Positions 10,314 to 19,136 of a stretch of DNA of 64,000 nucleotides are shown in pieces (position 1 is the stretch's first letter; every line of letters starts with the position of its first letter). Under the pieces are notes generated by a model that was not told the DNA's origin, searched no databases, and worked only from the letters and a program-made list of their open reading frames with translations. The stretch covers positions 310,001 to 374,000 of the forward strand of contig JACKBX010000002.1 of NCBI GenBank assembly GCA_020634375.1, given 5' to 3'. The stretch is from Ardenticatenaceae bacterium (GTDB lineage: Bacteria > Chloroflexota > Anaerolineae > Promineifilales > Promineifilaceae). The position numbers were made by a program, and so were the translations under genes.

Positions 10314-10355
10314 GCAAGTATGCAAGTAGCAGGTACTTGCCACTTGCATACTTGC
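10314..10355. terminator. Hairpin from heptamer array between convergent genes
   Basis: GCAAGTATGCAAGT (10314-10327) pairs perfectly with 10342-10355 (14 bp, 14-base loop). It lies between lon and the minus-strand dehydrogenase and is built from GCAAGTA-type heptamers. It could end transcription from both sides; there is no long U-tract. Confidence 0.6.
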
Positions 10356-10365
10356 AGACTTACTT

Positions 10366-12228
10366 CTATTGCGATTGCAGCAGCCTTAACAGCGAACGCT
10401 GCGCCAACAGTCGCGCACTAATTTTGCCGCTAACCTGTCCGCCATCCACCACTGGCAGCGCCGAATAGCCGTAATGCTCCAGGCGGCGCACCACACTCAA
10501 CAAGCTATCCTCTGAGCAAGCCGTCACCGCATTTTGCGTCATCACCTCTGCTAAAGGCGTGCCCCCAGGCTGCCCCTGTGCCGTCGCATGCGTAATATCC
10601 CAATCGGTTACGACACCCACCAAAGCCCCTGATTCATCTACAACAGCCAGAATTGAACTGGAAGCAGTCACCAATTCGGACGCCGCTTGTTGTACGGTGC
10701 TTTTGACATCAATCGTTGGGATAGGATCCATAATGTCTGCCACCACGCGATCACTTTCTCGCGCAGCGATACGGCGGATGGCGATTTGCTCCGCCGCCTC
10801 ACATGGCAGCATGTCTGCATCAGAAATGAGCAGTTCTACCAACTCGCTCATATTGCGCCGGATGACACGGTCGCGGTAGGCGATGGCCGCATCCAACCGC
10901 TCGGCAGCTAACCTAGCCAGTTCTGCGGCGTGATCGTGTAACCATTGGTTAACGGCCGTTTCATCCCCCAACATCTCATCCGGCACACGCAAATGGGCTG
11001 GCGTCTTGATCAGATGCTCCTGCGCGGCAAAAATCACGCCACCAGAATTGACCAAATAATCGGTGGCGATGAGCGTGCCACGCTGACGGTACACCTCGCG
11101 CTCCATGCGTGCCCGCACCGCCTTGCGTGCCGGGTCTGGCGAATACGTGTTCGCCCCCTCAACAATGACGGCCCAATCGCCCATGCGGTCGGTGGTCATA
11201 GAGGGATTTGTGGCTGCTTCGGTATCGAGATAGTGCGCGATTGGTGCGGCAGGAATGAGGCAAAAGCTGGACTCGCGCAGCAAATCGTTAGGCGCAGTGG
11301 CATATTTGGTAGCAACAACGCCATCGGCCGTTGCCAATGCCGTTTCGTAATAATGGCGTGTGACCAGTCCGCGCTGCTGCCACGAGTGGAACAAATCCAT
11401 GCCCGGCAGCCCGGCCTCATCATACAAATAGCCGAGTAAATCGCTGATGCCGGTGACTTTTGCACCGGGCAGCATCTCTTGCAGAATGCGGGCGGCGTGT
11501 GCGCCGACTGCGCCAAAGCCTTGAATCAGCACGGTCAAAGCTTCGCGGGATGGAACTTGCAAATTAGCAAATTGCGGAAGCACTGTGAGGCGTGGCATTT
11601 CTTGCAGCAGGGCATCCAGGGCGATGATGGTGCCGCCGGCGGCCGCGCCTAGTTCGTCGATGCGGTTGCCGCCCATATCTACGGGCTTGGAGAGGGCGCT
11701 GTCTATGCCGTTGACGATGGCAACGGTTTTCATGTCGGCATCGTTTGTGCCCACATCGGGGCCGGGCAGGTAGGTGTCGCTGTAGCGTTTGATGAGGCGG
11801 GCGAATCCGCGCACAACGGCCGTATGCTCTTCTGCTGACAACCCTCTCTCAGCGACAATGCCGGATTTGCCGCCACCATAGGGTAGCTGCGCGGCAGCAT
11901 TTTTCAGGGTCATGCCCCGCGCCAGGTTGTGGATGGCGGAGGGGGTGACGTTGGGCAACATGCGGATGCCGCCCATGGAGGGCTGGCCCATCGCCAGGTT
12001 GTCTACGACGAGGTAGCCGCCGATTTCGATGGGGGCGGCTTCGTCCCACATGCAGGCGACGAGACGGGGGCCGAGGTTGTCTACGACGATGCCCAGCCCG
12101 GCGAGTTGTTCCACGTCGAGGGGGCCGAATTCTATGTAGCAACGGCCGTCTTCTCGAATAAGGCGATTTTCTAGTGCCTGCTGCGGCAGATGTTCTTGCA
12201 AAAAAGTTTCCATTCGCTTGGGAATCAT
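10366..12228 (-). CDS. Glu/Leu/Phe/Val-type amino acid dehydrogenase fused to a CBS domain pair
   Basis: 620 residues. Residues 1 to about 430 are an amino-acid dehydrogenase: GGIRMLPNVT, the catalytic-lysine region MTLKNAAAQLPYGGGKSG (about 106-123), PGPDVGTNDADM, and an NAD-binding segment VLIQGFGAVGAHAAR. Residues from about 495 hold two CBS motifs (DIMDPIPTIDVKSTVQQAA and EVMTQNAVTACSEDSLLSVV), each ending in the VTDWD- or PVVDGG-type strand. Ordinary enzymes of this family are about 410-450 residues and lack CBS domains, which usually sense adenine nucleotides. The enzyme should interconvert an amino acid and its keto acid with NAD(P); the substrate cannot be told from sequence. A structured leader lies upstream. 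Confidence 0.88.
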   Translation of the reverse strand: MIPKRMETFLQEHLPQQALENRLIREDGRCYIEFGPLDVEQLAGLGIVVDNLGPRLVACMWDEAAPIEIGGYLVVDNLAMGQPSMGGIRMLPNVTPSAIHNLARGMTLKNAAAQLPYGGGKSGIVAERGLSAEEHTAVVRGFARLIKRYSDTYLPGPDVGTNDADMKTVAIVNGIDSALSKPVDMGGNRIDELGAAAGGTIIALDALLQEMPRLTVLPQFANLQVPSREALTVLIQGFGAVGAHAARILQEMLPGAKVTGISDLLGYLYDEAGLPGMDLFHSWQQRGLVTRHYYETALATADGVVATKYATAPNDLLRESSFCLIPAAPIAHYLDTEAATNPSMTTDRMGDWAVIVEGANTYSPDPARKAVRARMEREVYRQRGTLIATDYLVNSGGVIFAAQEHLIKTPAHLRVPDEMLGDETAVNQWLHDHAAELARLAAERLDAAIAYRDRVIRRNMSELVELLISDADMLPCEAAEQIAIRRIAARESDRVVADIMDPIPTIDVKSTVQQAASELVTASSSILAVVDESGALVGVVTDWDITHATAQGQPGGTPLAEVMTQNAVTACSEDSLLSVVRRLEHYGYSALPVVDGGQVSGKISARLLAQRSLLRLLQSQ

Positions 12229-12251
12229 GCGGTCTGTTACCTCCGGATTTG

Positions 12252-12288
12252 GGGGAGTGGATACCAGGAATGAACTTCCTGGCTCCCC
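12252..12288 (-). promoter_or_regulatory. Stable hairpin in the 5' leader of the CBS-dehydrogenase gene
   Basis: CCAGGAA/TTCCTGG (12264-12270 with 12276-12282) sits inside an outer GGGGAG/CTCCCC stem (12252-12257 with 12283-12288). In total it has 13 pairs with one 6-base bulge, starting about 24 bases before the start codon. No T-run follows, so it is not a simple terminator. Confidence 0.45.
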
Positions 12289-12408
12289 TGGGAAATAGTC
12301 TGATAACAGGATAGCATAAAAGCGAATATCTCTTTCTCAGAAAGCAAAAACTGGACAGAAACAAAACTGGCTGGCCTGAATCAATGACAAATCATTAATG
12401 GGTGGTTG

Positions 12409-13134
12409 CTAGTTGTTGCTGGCAAGTTCTGACTGTACGATGGATTGAAGTTCGGAAAAGGGGAGCGCGCCGGTATAGAGACGGCCGTTAATCACCAACG
12501 AAGGTGTAGACCCCACGCCAAACTGCTCGCCCAGTTGCTTATCTCCATTAATGATTGTCTCGTAACGATTATCGTCCACGCAAGAATCAAATGCATCCAC
12601 GTCCATCTTCAGGGCAACGGCAAAATTGTGCAAAGCCAGGTCACTAAATGCGCCCTGGTTTTCGCCACGCTGGTTCAAAAAGAGAATGTCGTGGTAGGGC
12701 CAAAACATGTCCTGCTCATTCGCGCATTCTGCGGCCTCGGCAGCACGCACGGATTCCGCACCAATAAATGCGTAGTGATGGAATTCCAAACGCACCAATC
12801 CTGTATCGGCGTAGGCTTCCATCAACGGCCGTTCCCCCTCATCTAAAGACCGTTTGCAAAATGGACACTGAAAATCAGAAAATACTTGTACCAATACGGG
12901 CGCACCCTCTGTGCCCCAAGCCTTGCCTTCTGCATTTGCCGGTGCTTCCAATGACGCTGGCAACAGCACTTCCTCCAGTTGGGGAGCATTAATTTGTCGC
13001 ACCCACAACACCAAAGCCACAATGATTACCAATCCAGTCATCCCAACACCAAAGTACAGACGACGCTGCCGCTGTCGTCGTGCCTGTTGTTCTTGCCGCC
13101 GTGCGCGTACAGAACGATTGCCTTTACTTGCCAT
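12409..13134 (-). CDS. Membrane-anchored DsbA-family thiol oxidoreductase
   Basis: 241 residues: a basic, Arg-rich N-terminus, one membrane segment (about 27-47), a linker, then a thioredoxin_4/DsbA fold with the active site CPFC in VFSDFQCPFCKRSL (about residues 90-93) and the cis-Pro loop STPSLVING near 212. It is expected to face outward and make or exchange disulfides. It resembles DsbA-like proteins of actinobacteria and Chloroflexi that work with VKOR or DsbB, but no such partner is in this window. It is preceded by an ACGGCCGT palindrome at about 13215. Confidence 0.88.
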   Translation of the reverse strand: MASKGNRSVRARRQEQQARRQRQRRLYFGVGMTGLVIIVALVLWVRQINAPQLEEVLLPASLEAPANAEGKAWGTEGAPVLVQVFSDFQCPFCKRSLDEGERPLMEAYADTGLVRLEFHHYAFIGAESVRAAEAAECANEQDMFWPYHDILFLNQRGENQGAFSDLALHNFAVALKMDVDAFDSCVDDNRYETIINGDKQLGEQFGVGSTPSLVINGRLYTGALPFSELQSIVQSELASNN

Positions 13135-13262
13135 TCGTTATCTCCTTCCTACCGATTGTTTTTTCCCGATGCAATGGTTTGCACCGAGGGGATAAGGGCT
13201 AAATTATAATGGGGACGGCCGTATAAAAAAACAGGCCGCAAAATTTCTACACAATCAGCTAA

Positions 13263-13820
13263 TCAAGATATGCGAAATTGATTTTCATGCAGCCATTGAG
13301 GGAAATAAGCAATAGAACCCTCGATGAAACCACCCGCTATCTCCTTGATCCGCCAATTCGTAATATTTTGGGCAATCTTATTGAGAACTGAGCCAGGAAC
13401 CACTTTAAGCGCAATAGGTGTTGGCAAATCTGCATGAAGTTGCAGCGAATATTCAATGCGTGTCTGTTCCCCTTCGGAAACAAAATAAGATTCGCTCCGG
13501 TAAAAACCCCGCGTTACAGCAGAGTTAAAACCCGCTTTGGCAGGCACGTCTGGGGATAGTTCAACTGGCTGGAAGCGAAGCAGTTCATATGATGCATCAT
13601 GAACCGCTTCCACGTCACAAAGAATGCGGATGTGATAGGCTCCCAATTCAACAGTTTCATAGGCCAGCCGATAGAAATGACTGCCATTTGCACTAACCAT
13701 ACTGATATGAGGTAAAAACTGTACAATACGCCCCATATCCAAATAGTATTGGTAGGCTGTTTCCCGGTCGGTGGGAAACATAAAAGAAAGTTTTGTAGAA
13801 CCGAGAACTGTAATCATCAA
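13263..13820 (-). CDS. DUF1997/SRPBCC-like protein
   Basis: 185 residues without signal peptide or membrane segments. The pattern (TKLSFMFPTDRETAYQYYLD, a central LGAYHIRILCDVEA strand, and a C-terminal helix NKIAQNITNWRIKEIAGGFI) fits the DUF1997 branch of START/SRPBCC-like folds, known mostly from cyanobacteria and plants; members may hold a hydrophobic ligand. The function is unknown. It lies 16 bases downstream of the PhaR-like regulator on the same strand, so the two are probably cotranscribed. Confidence 0.6.
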   Translation of the reverse strand: MMITVLGSTKLSFMFPTDRETAYQYYLDMGRIVQFLPHISMVSANGSHFYRLAYETVELGAYHIRILCDVEAVHDASYELLRFQPVELSPDVPAKAGFNSAVTRGFYRSESYFVSEGEQTRIEYSLQLHADLPTPIALKVVPGSVLNKIAQNITNWRIKEIAGGFIEGSIAYFPQWLHENQFRIS

Positions 13821-13836
13821 CGCGACAAATTAATGC

Positions 13837-14391
13837 TCAATCGTTGCTGTAGTTAAGGGTTTCCAATGCACTGGCAAGTGTGTCTAGTTGGGTACTTAGG
13901 CTTTGCAAATCATCACGAGTAGGCACGCCGCGATCAGCCAAATATTGTTCAATGTCTTTCTCGGTAAGATGGGGCTTGGGCAGGAAATGGCTGCTTTGCG
14001 TTGCCAATTTCTCAATCATACGCCGTCCTTCTTCCTCGGCCATTTCGCCTTGTTTAATCAGATGATTGATACGACGTTCTATTTCCTCGTCCACTTGATG
14101 CAGCATATCAAGAGGTGAAGCCAGGGTACGCCGCAGCGTGGTCAGGGTCTCTCCTCCTGCTTTAACCAGGCCAGTTAGTACAGAACGGGGCAAGAAGCCG
14201 CTGTTCTTTTTTTCCTGCTCGAAGATGATTTGCGTTAATGTCAGGGCTGTCAGGTCTTCACCCGTTGTATGATCTGATACCTGTACTTCTTTTCCTTCTC
14301 GAATGAGATCGGCAATTCCATCGAGTGTAATGTAACGCTTGACTGAAGTGTCATAAAGTTTGCGGTTGGGGTAGCGTTTGATGATGATCAT
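13837..14391 (-). CDS. phaR: Polyhydroxyalkanoate synthesis regulator PhaR-like protein
   Basis: 184 residues. The first 60 are a clear PhaR/PHB accumulation regulator DNA-binding domain: KRYPNRKLYDTSVKRYITL and the following IADLIREGKEVQVSDHTTGEDLT, with TLTQIIFEQE. The C-terminal half (about 100-184) is helical, and its DEEIERRINHLIKQGEMAEEEGRRMIEKL segment resembles the phasin gene next door. In proteobacteria PhaR binds PHA granules and represses phasin genes. The neighbouring phasin gene is a natural target here, but no PHA synthase gene is in view. Confidence 0.9.
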   Translation of the reverse strand: MIIIKRYPNRKLYDTSVKRYITLDGIADLIREGKEVQVSDHTTGEDLTALTLTQIIFEQEKKNSGFLPRSVLTGLVKAGGETLTTLRRTLASPLDMLHQVDEEIERRINHLIKQGEMAEEEGRRMIEKLATQSSHFLPKPHLTEKDIEQYLADRGVPTRDDLQSLSTQLDTLASALETLNYSND

Positions 14392-14492
14392 GGCTTTGCT
14401 CTCCTACAAAGATACGAATGATGAAGGCTGAAGAATAAGGTTCTTGCTTGTAAGGATTATAAACGAAACGGGTATATGCCACCACCGAAATG

Positions 14493-14518
14493 AAAAAGGG
14501 AGCGACAAGGCTCCCTTT
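14493..14518 (-). terminator. Intrinsic terminator after the phasin gene
   Basis: A perfect 9-bp stem AAAGGGAGC/GCTCCCTTT (14495-14503 with 14510-14518), followed on the minus strand by TTTTT. It separates the phasin transcript from phaR. Confidence 0.85.
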
Positions 14519-14551
14519 ATATGATGCGGATATGGGGTTGGACACGGCCGT

Positions 14552-14917
14552 TTACGACTTTTTCAACTCATCCACTTTCTTGGTCAGATTGGTGATTTTG
14601 CGGCTCAGAGCGTCAATATCAGCTTTGCTGGGGATATTCATCCGATTGAGAATTTCTTCAATGCGGCTTTCTAATTCTGTTTCAGCTTCTTCAACCTGCT
14701 TCTTACGCCGTTCCAGCACATCGGTCAGTAATTTACGGCCGTCCTTTTCTGCAATCTCGCCTCGTTCAATCAAACGATTAATAAAGTCCTCTACCTCACC
14801 CTGCGCTAAAGCAACTACGCCAATTCCTGCCAGCAACACTCTCCGGGCAGTCGCCAGCATAGGATTCCCTTCCTTCTCTACCGCTTCCTCTTGAACCTCA
14901 ACCATTTCTTCAATCAT
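14552..14917 (-). CDS. Phasin-like granule-associated protein
   Basis: 121 residues, almost entirely helical and highly charged. The pattern matches poly(hydroxyalkanoate) granule-associated proteins of the PhaI/PhaF type: a hydrophobic helix ARRVLLAGIGVVALAQ (about 24-39), EDFINRLIERGEIAEKDGRKLL, and a C-terminal coiled coil ALSRKITNLTKKVDELKK. Such proteins coat storage granules or other hydrophobic surfaces. It is a single-gene unit with AGGAG upstream and its own terminator. A paired palindromic operator candidate lies in its upstream region. Confidence 0.85.
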   Translation of the reverse strand: MIEEMVEVQEEAVEKEGNPMLATARRVLLAGIGVVALAQGEVEDFINRLIERGEIAEKDGRKLLTDVLERRKKQVEEAETELESRIEEILNRMNIPSKADIDALSRKITNLTKKVDELKKS

Positions 14918-15028
14918 TTCTTTTTTGCTCTCCTAAATGTTAGAGCCTATAGAATTGAGTTAAGAATACAAATTACCTGTCCTCATTCTTGCTCTATTTC
15001 ATTATCTCGTGCTACCATATCAATTCTT

Positions 15029-15067
15029 AACGCAATGCGTTATTTTCGCATTGTAACGCGCTGCGTT
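15029..15067. promoter_or_regulatory. Paired palindromic operator candidate
   Basis: AACGCAATGCGTT (15029-15041) and AACGCGCTGCGTT (15055-15067) are two similar 13-base palindromes with centres 26 bases apart. The space between them also holds CGCATTG, which can pair with CAATGCG. They stand in the divergent region between the phasin and the epimerase genes, so a dimeric repressor could control both. Confidence 0.5.
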
Positions 15068-15145
15068 ATAGGTGTCAAGATCGCTCCACAAACCCTCTTG
15101 ACAGACATACATTCAGCTATCTCTAGTTTTCTCCGAAAACACACC

Positions 15146-15151
15146 CTATAA
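15146..15151 (+). promoter_or_regulatory. -10 element for the epimerase operon
   Basis: A perfect TATAAT about 50 bases before the start codon at 15202. The -35 region (TAGTTT with a 17-base spacer) is weak. Confidence 0.4.
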
Positions 15152-15201
15152 TCTATTTCGTTTCATTTCTGTAACGGGCTTTTCAGCAAAAGGAGCAGTT
15201 C

Positions 15202-16245
15202 ATGGGCAAACAAAAAAGCATTCTGATAACAGGCGCAGCCAGTTATTGGGGCATGAGAGTGATCAAACAATTGCTGACTGAACCAAACCTGCATGTCATT
15301 GGTGTGGATGCTGTCTCTCCCGAAAATGCCCCCGATAAACTGGATTTTGTACAGGCAGATATTCGCAACCCGCTGTTAGTGGACCTGCTGAAAGCAGAAC
15401 ATGTGAACACGGTTTGCCATCTGGCTTTTACAGAGAGCCGACGCCGCAACGAGGCCAGTTTTGACCTCAATGTCATGGGGGCAATGAAGGTGTTTGGTGC
15501 AGCCGCAGAAGCAGGAGTGCGAAAGGTAGTGTATCGCAGCAGCACGGCCGTTTACGGGGCTGAACCACAAAATCCTGCATTTCTCACCGAGCAGCACCCG
15601 CTGCATGGCAGCCGCAAATACGGCTACACACGCTACATGGTGGAAATTGAAGAGTTTTGCGACGGGTTCCGCCAACAACACCCAGAAATGATGTTGACGA
15701 CGCTGCGCTTTGCCAACATTGTAGGGACAACGGCCGTTTCCCCCTTCACCAACCTTATCAAAGGCAAAACCACGCCCATCCTGCTTGGCTTTGACCCCAT
15801 GCTGCAAATCATCCATGAAGATGACGTTGTCGAAGCCCTGGTTCACGCCATTTTGCACGATGCCCCTGGCATCTACAACATTGCGGCACAAGGCATCATG
15901 CCCCTCACACGAATCCTCGCCCTGACCAGCACCTTGCCCGTGCCCATCTTGCATCCTGTGGCTTACTGGAGCATTCGCAATCTACGCGGGCGTTTTAGCC
16001 CGGCACGATTGATCCCCTTTGACCTCGACTACCTCCGCTACCGTTGGGTCGTCGATACCGGCAAAATGCAAAACGAACTGGACTTTTCGCCGCAATACAC
16101 AGCCGAAGAAGCACTGCGCGAATATGCTGGGCACAAACGCAGAAAGACACATCCCAAAAGTGACGATTCATTAACCTTTGACGAGGAACGCCTACGCGAT
16201 ACACTGGAAAGACGACAGCGGCAAAAGGAACGGAGTCTAAGCTAG
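15202..16245 (+). CDS. NAD-dependent epimerase/dehydratase (extended SDR)
   Basis: 347 residues with an N-terminal nucleotide-binding ILITGAASYWGMRVIKQLL (an atypical Gly-poor variant of TGxxGxxG), a VQADIRNP loop, a VCHLAFTESRRRNE strand and the catalytic YGYTRYMVE Tyr-x-x-x-(Lys) region, in which Lys is replaced by Met at the usual spacing or supplied by the preceding RKYGYTRYM. It starts after AAAGGAG. The gene is 14 bases from an acyltransferase gene. This pair recurs in several bacterial lipid loci, so a lipid or sterol-like substrate is more likely than a nucleotide sugar; this is inference. Confidence 0.82.
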   Translation: MGKQKSILITGAASYWGMRVIKQLLTEPNLHVIGVDAVSPENAPDKLDFVQADIRNPLLVDLLKAEHVNTVCHLAFTESRRRNEASFDLNVMGAMKVFGAAAEAGVRKVVYRSSTAVYGAEPQNPAFLTEQHPLHGSRKYGYTRYMVEIEEFCDGFRQQHPEMMLTTLRFANIVGTTAVSPFTNLIKGKTTPILLGFDPMLQIIHEDDVVEALVHAILHDAPGIYNIAAQGIMPLTRILALTSTLPVPILHPVAYWSIRNLRGRFSPARLIPFDLDYLRYRWVVDTGKMQNELDFSPQYTAEEALREYAGHKRRKTHPKSDDSLTFDEERLRDTLERRQRQKERSLS

Positions 16246-16259
16246 AGGACGAAAACACA

Positions 16260-17381
16260 ATGGATAACGAATACAGCAACGGACAGAATATCTCGGTTGA
16301 AGAAGAACTTTCCGACGAAGAACTGCGGCAGCAGTTGGCAGCAGAATTGGACAACTTGATCAATCGAATGCAGGAGTTAGACCCGGAGTACACGCCGCCA
16401 CCTTTTTCTCCACAGGGTTTTATTGCCTTTATCGAGAAAACAGTCAAGCATCTGGCTCCCAATTTGCGCTCAGAAATTTTGGGCAAGCTGCGCAGTTCGC
16501 TCACTGAAGATGTCTTCGACATCGAAACCTGGAAAGGGTTGTGGTACTTGATTAACTACAACGTAAAGTACCAGCTTGATTTTGTGAAGCGGCGCATCAC
16601 GGGCGAATATGAAACGGATGAGTGGGGTTTGGATTGGGAGTTGGTGGATACGATACGGCCGTTTCTCGATTTCCTCTACAAAGTTTACTGGCGCGTTGAA
16701 GTAACGGGATTGGAACACATACCCGATTACGGCCGTGCGCTCATCGTCTCCAACCATTCTGGGCAGTTACCGTTTGATGGCGTCATGATTGGTACAGCCA
16801 TTTATAACGACCACCCCTCACAACGGCTGATCCGCAACCTCTACGCATCCTGGTTCCCCACCCTGCCCTTCCTCTCCTCCTTTTTAGAGCGCACCGGGCA
16901 AGTCATGGCCGACACGGAAAATGGCATCCGCCTGCTGGAAAATGACGAGTTGGTCGGCGTTTTTCCTGAAGGATACAAAGGCGTGGGAAAGCTGTTCAAA
17001 GACCGCTACAAGCTGGCCCGTTTTGGGCGCGGCGGCTTTGCGAAAATGGCTCTACAAACCGGGGCGCCGATGATTCCAACGGCCGTCGTCGGGGCAGAAG
17101 AAACCTTTGTCGCGCTGCACAAATCCGATACCCTAGCTCGGCTCACCGGCTTTCCCTACTTCCCCATCTCCCTGCGCTTCCCCTGGCTGGGCATCTTCGG
17201 CATCATCCCCTTCCCCACCAAATGGTACATTGATTTTGGCGAACCCATCCCCACCGACACTTACGGCCCTGAAGCTGCCAACAACATCAATTTAGTATCA
17301 CAGCTCTCCAACCAGACACGCAACGTCGTGCAAGATATGATCAACAATCGTCTGGCGCAGCGCCGCTCGGTCTTCTTTTAA
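16260..17381 (+). CDS. PlsC-type lysophospholipid acyltransferase
   Basis: 373 residues. An acidic N-terminal region of about 120 residues precedes the acyltransferase domain. The domain has SNHSGQLPFDGV (about 163-174; the variant NHSGxxPxD motif of actinobacterial/myxobacterial members), FPEGYKGVGK (about 240-249) and PMIPTAVVGAEE. It is likely to acylate a glycerolipid at the membrane surface. It is cotranscribed with the upstream epimerase and probably read into the SCP2-like gene, although a strong hairpin lies between. Confidence 0.88.
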   Translation: MDNEYSNGQNISVEEELSDEELRQQLAAELDNLINRMQELDPEYTPPPFSPQGFIAFIEKTVKHLAPNLRSEILGKLRSSLTEDVFDIETWKGLWYLINYNVKYQLDFVKRRITGEYETDEWGLDWELVDTIRPFLDFLYKVYWRVEVTGLEHIPDYGRALIVSNHSGQLPFDGVMIGTAIYNDHPSQRLIRNLYASWFPTLPFLSSFLERTGQVMADTENGIRLLENDELVGVFPEGYKGVGKLFKDRYKLARFGRGGFAKMALQTGAPMIPTAVVGAEETFVALHKSDTLARLTGFPYFPISLRFPWLGIFGIIPFPTKWYIDFGEPIPTDTYGPEAANNINLVSQLSNQTRNVVQDMINNRLAQRRSVFF

Positions 17382-17389
17382 CAAAAAGG

Positions 17390-17416
17390 TGACAGTCACT
17401 CTTAAAGTGACTGTCA
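17390..17416. terminator. 11-bp perfect hairpin between acyltransferase and SCP2-like genes
   Basis: TGACAGTCACT (17390-17400), a 5-base loop, AGTGACTGTCA (17406-17416). There is no U-tract, so it may modulate or stabilise the message rather than end it. Confidence 0.5.
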
Positions 17417-17434
17417 TCCAACAATACAAACCTT

Positions 17435-17836
17435 ATGCCTTTTTTTGCCAATACCAAACAATTATACGTCTGTACCGAACAGCTCATTTATCGCATTCAG
17501 GAAGAAGACCCCAAAGCAAATGACGCGATGGTGGCCGTGCGGTTAATCATTCAAATGCGGGTTTCGGAACCCGATGGCGTGATTGTGTTGAACGGCCGTT
17601 CCCGCCCCGTTACCACCAGCTTCAGCATCGACGGCCTCAAGCCCGACCTGGAAATCAGCCTCAGCGGCGACACCCTGCATCAAATTTTGCTCGGCGAACT
17701 GGGTCTACGGCAGGCCATGTCGCAAAAATTATTGCGCGTCAACGGTCCCGTTTTCAAGGCAATGGTACTGGCTCCCCTATTCAGCCACACCCAGCGCATT
17801 TACCCCCAAATTTTGCGCGAACAAGGGCTAGCGTAA
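17435..17836 (+). CDS. SCP2 sterol-binding domain-like protein
   Basis: 133 residues, a single domain. A hydrophobic strand-helix pattern with VRLIIQMRVSEPDGVIVLNG, a DLEISLSGDTLHQILLGELGLRQAM block and the short motif LLRVNGPVFKAM fits the SCP2 lipid-binding fold. It probably carries or presents a lipid and fits the lipid context of the two upstream genes. The ACGGCCGT palindrome is translated here as NGRS. Confidence 0.65.
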   Translation: MPFFANTKQLYVCTEQLIYRIQEEDPKANDAMVAVRLIIQMRVSEPDGVIVLNGRSRPVTTSFSIDGLKPDLEISLSGDTLHQILLGELGLRQAMSQKLLRVNGPVFKAMVLAPLFSHTQRIYPQILREQGLA

Positions 17837-17840
17837 AAAA

Positions 17841-17872
17841 GTCTGCAAGTGGCAAGCCTGCAAGTAGCAAAC
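17841..17872. repeat. Short heptamer array, GCAAGTG type
   Basis: Four imperfect TGCAAGT/GGCAAGC/AGCAAAC units between the convergent SCP2-like and patatin genes. Confidence 0.6.
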
Positions 17873-17879
17873 AAACGCA

Positions 17880-19136
17880 TCACGCCTCTTCCAGCATTAA
17901 CTCCAAATCCGCCAACGTCTCATTCAACTTGTGCAGCGGCGTATCCCGCCGTTCATAATACGCTGCCCGCGACGACAGCACCCGCCGTACTACCTGCGGG
18001 TTGTACCCTGACTGCCAGATTTCCGTCAATTCTTCAATGACCAACCGTCGGCTAATGCTAATGCCGTGCCGCGAAAGAATATCCTTATACCCCTGATAAT
18101 CCTCCGCCAGATCCAACGTCACCGACTCAAAACCATGCTGCGCAATGGTCAACTGCGCCGAATAACGCATGATGTTGTAAAAGTGCATCTGGTAATCATC
18201 CATGCGCGGCTCAATGAGAATGATGTCCACTTCCGGGTGCATTCGGCGCACTTGCTTGACGTGATAATTCAGCCCAGAATGCATCATAATCCGCAGTACC
18301 TGATTCCCCACCCCTTGCACGCCTTTTTCGCTAAGATAGCCGCCGTCATGCCCCAAAAACGGGATCGCATCCCGTCTGCTGTTGTCATAAGGAACCAATG
18401 GGTTAATGCAGAGAACTAACTCCGCGCCGCGCTCAATTGCCAGATCAATACTGGCTGTGCCGCGCATCCCGCCATCTATATACTCCCGATCCCCAATCCG
18501 CACCGGCTTGTACACCAATGGCACAGCGCTAGAAGCGGCAACTGCCAACGAAATAGGCACATCGGACATGTGCCCACAACCAAAAACAGCGCGTTCTCCA
18601 GCGTCCAGATCTGTAGCAATGATATATAGTTCTTTTTCCAGGTCGGCAAAATGATTGCTGAATCCGGCCTGATGCAGTGAATGGCGTAAGTATTGTTCCA
18701 GAGAGAGGTTGTCGTAGAATCCCGAAGGCAGCGCTTCGCCAAGAGACCAAACAAAATCAAAGAAGGTCATGTCGCCGCTGTGCCGTAAGTAATGAGACCC
18801 CGCTTGCAGCAATTTACGAGGCAAAGCCGCACCCCGCCGCCAAATTTCACCCATGTTAAAGTTAAAAAGGTGATTGCGCTGCAATGGCTGGATAAAGGGG
18901 TGTGTACCATTGATCACTTGCAGCATACTTTTGGGGGTCATGCCATTGGCAAGGAGTGTGGAAACGAGTGAACCCGCGCTTGTGCCCACGTAAATATCAA
19001 AATCGTTGACGGTGCGGTTGGTAAGCAGGTCATCAATGGCGCGTAATGCACCAATTTCGTACACTGAGCCGGTTAGCCCCCCACCGGCGAGGACGAGCGC
19101 TGTTTTGCCTCTGTGAAACCGGGGTTGTATTCTCAT
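17880..19136 (-). CDS. Patatin-like phospholipase
   Basis: 418 residues. The nucleophile elbow VGTSAGSLVS (G-x-S-x-G, Ser near residue 52) follows the oxyanion-hole stretch LVLAGGGLTGSVYEIGALRA (about 14-33), and the catalytic aspartate is in DGGMRGTASID (about 222-232). The C-terminal 120 residues are helical and of unknown role. No signal peptide is visible. It should hydrolyse acyl esters of membrane lipids, consistent with the neighbouring acyltransferase on the other strand. Confidence 0.92.
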   Translation of the reverse strand: MRIQPRFHRGKTALVLAGGGLTGSVYEIGALRAIDDLLTNRTVNDFDIYVGTSAGSLVSTLLANGMTPKSMLQVINGTHPFIQPLQRNHLFNFNMGEIWRRGAALPRKLLQAGSHYLRHSGDMTFFDFVWSLGEALPSGFYDNLSLEQYLRHSLHQAGFSNHFADLEKELYIIATDLDAGERAVFGCGHMSDVPISLAVAASSAVPLVYKPVRIGDREYIDGGMRGTASIDLAIERGAELVLCINPLVPYDNSRRDAIPFLGHDGGYLSEKGVQGVGNQVLRIMMHSGLNYHVKQVRRMHPEVDIILIEPRMDDYQMHFYNIMRYSAQLTIAQHGFESVTLDLAEDYQGYKDILSRHGISISRRLVIEELTEIWQSGYNPQVVRRVLSSRAAYYERRDTPLHKLNETLADLELMLEEA

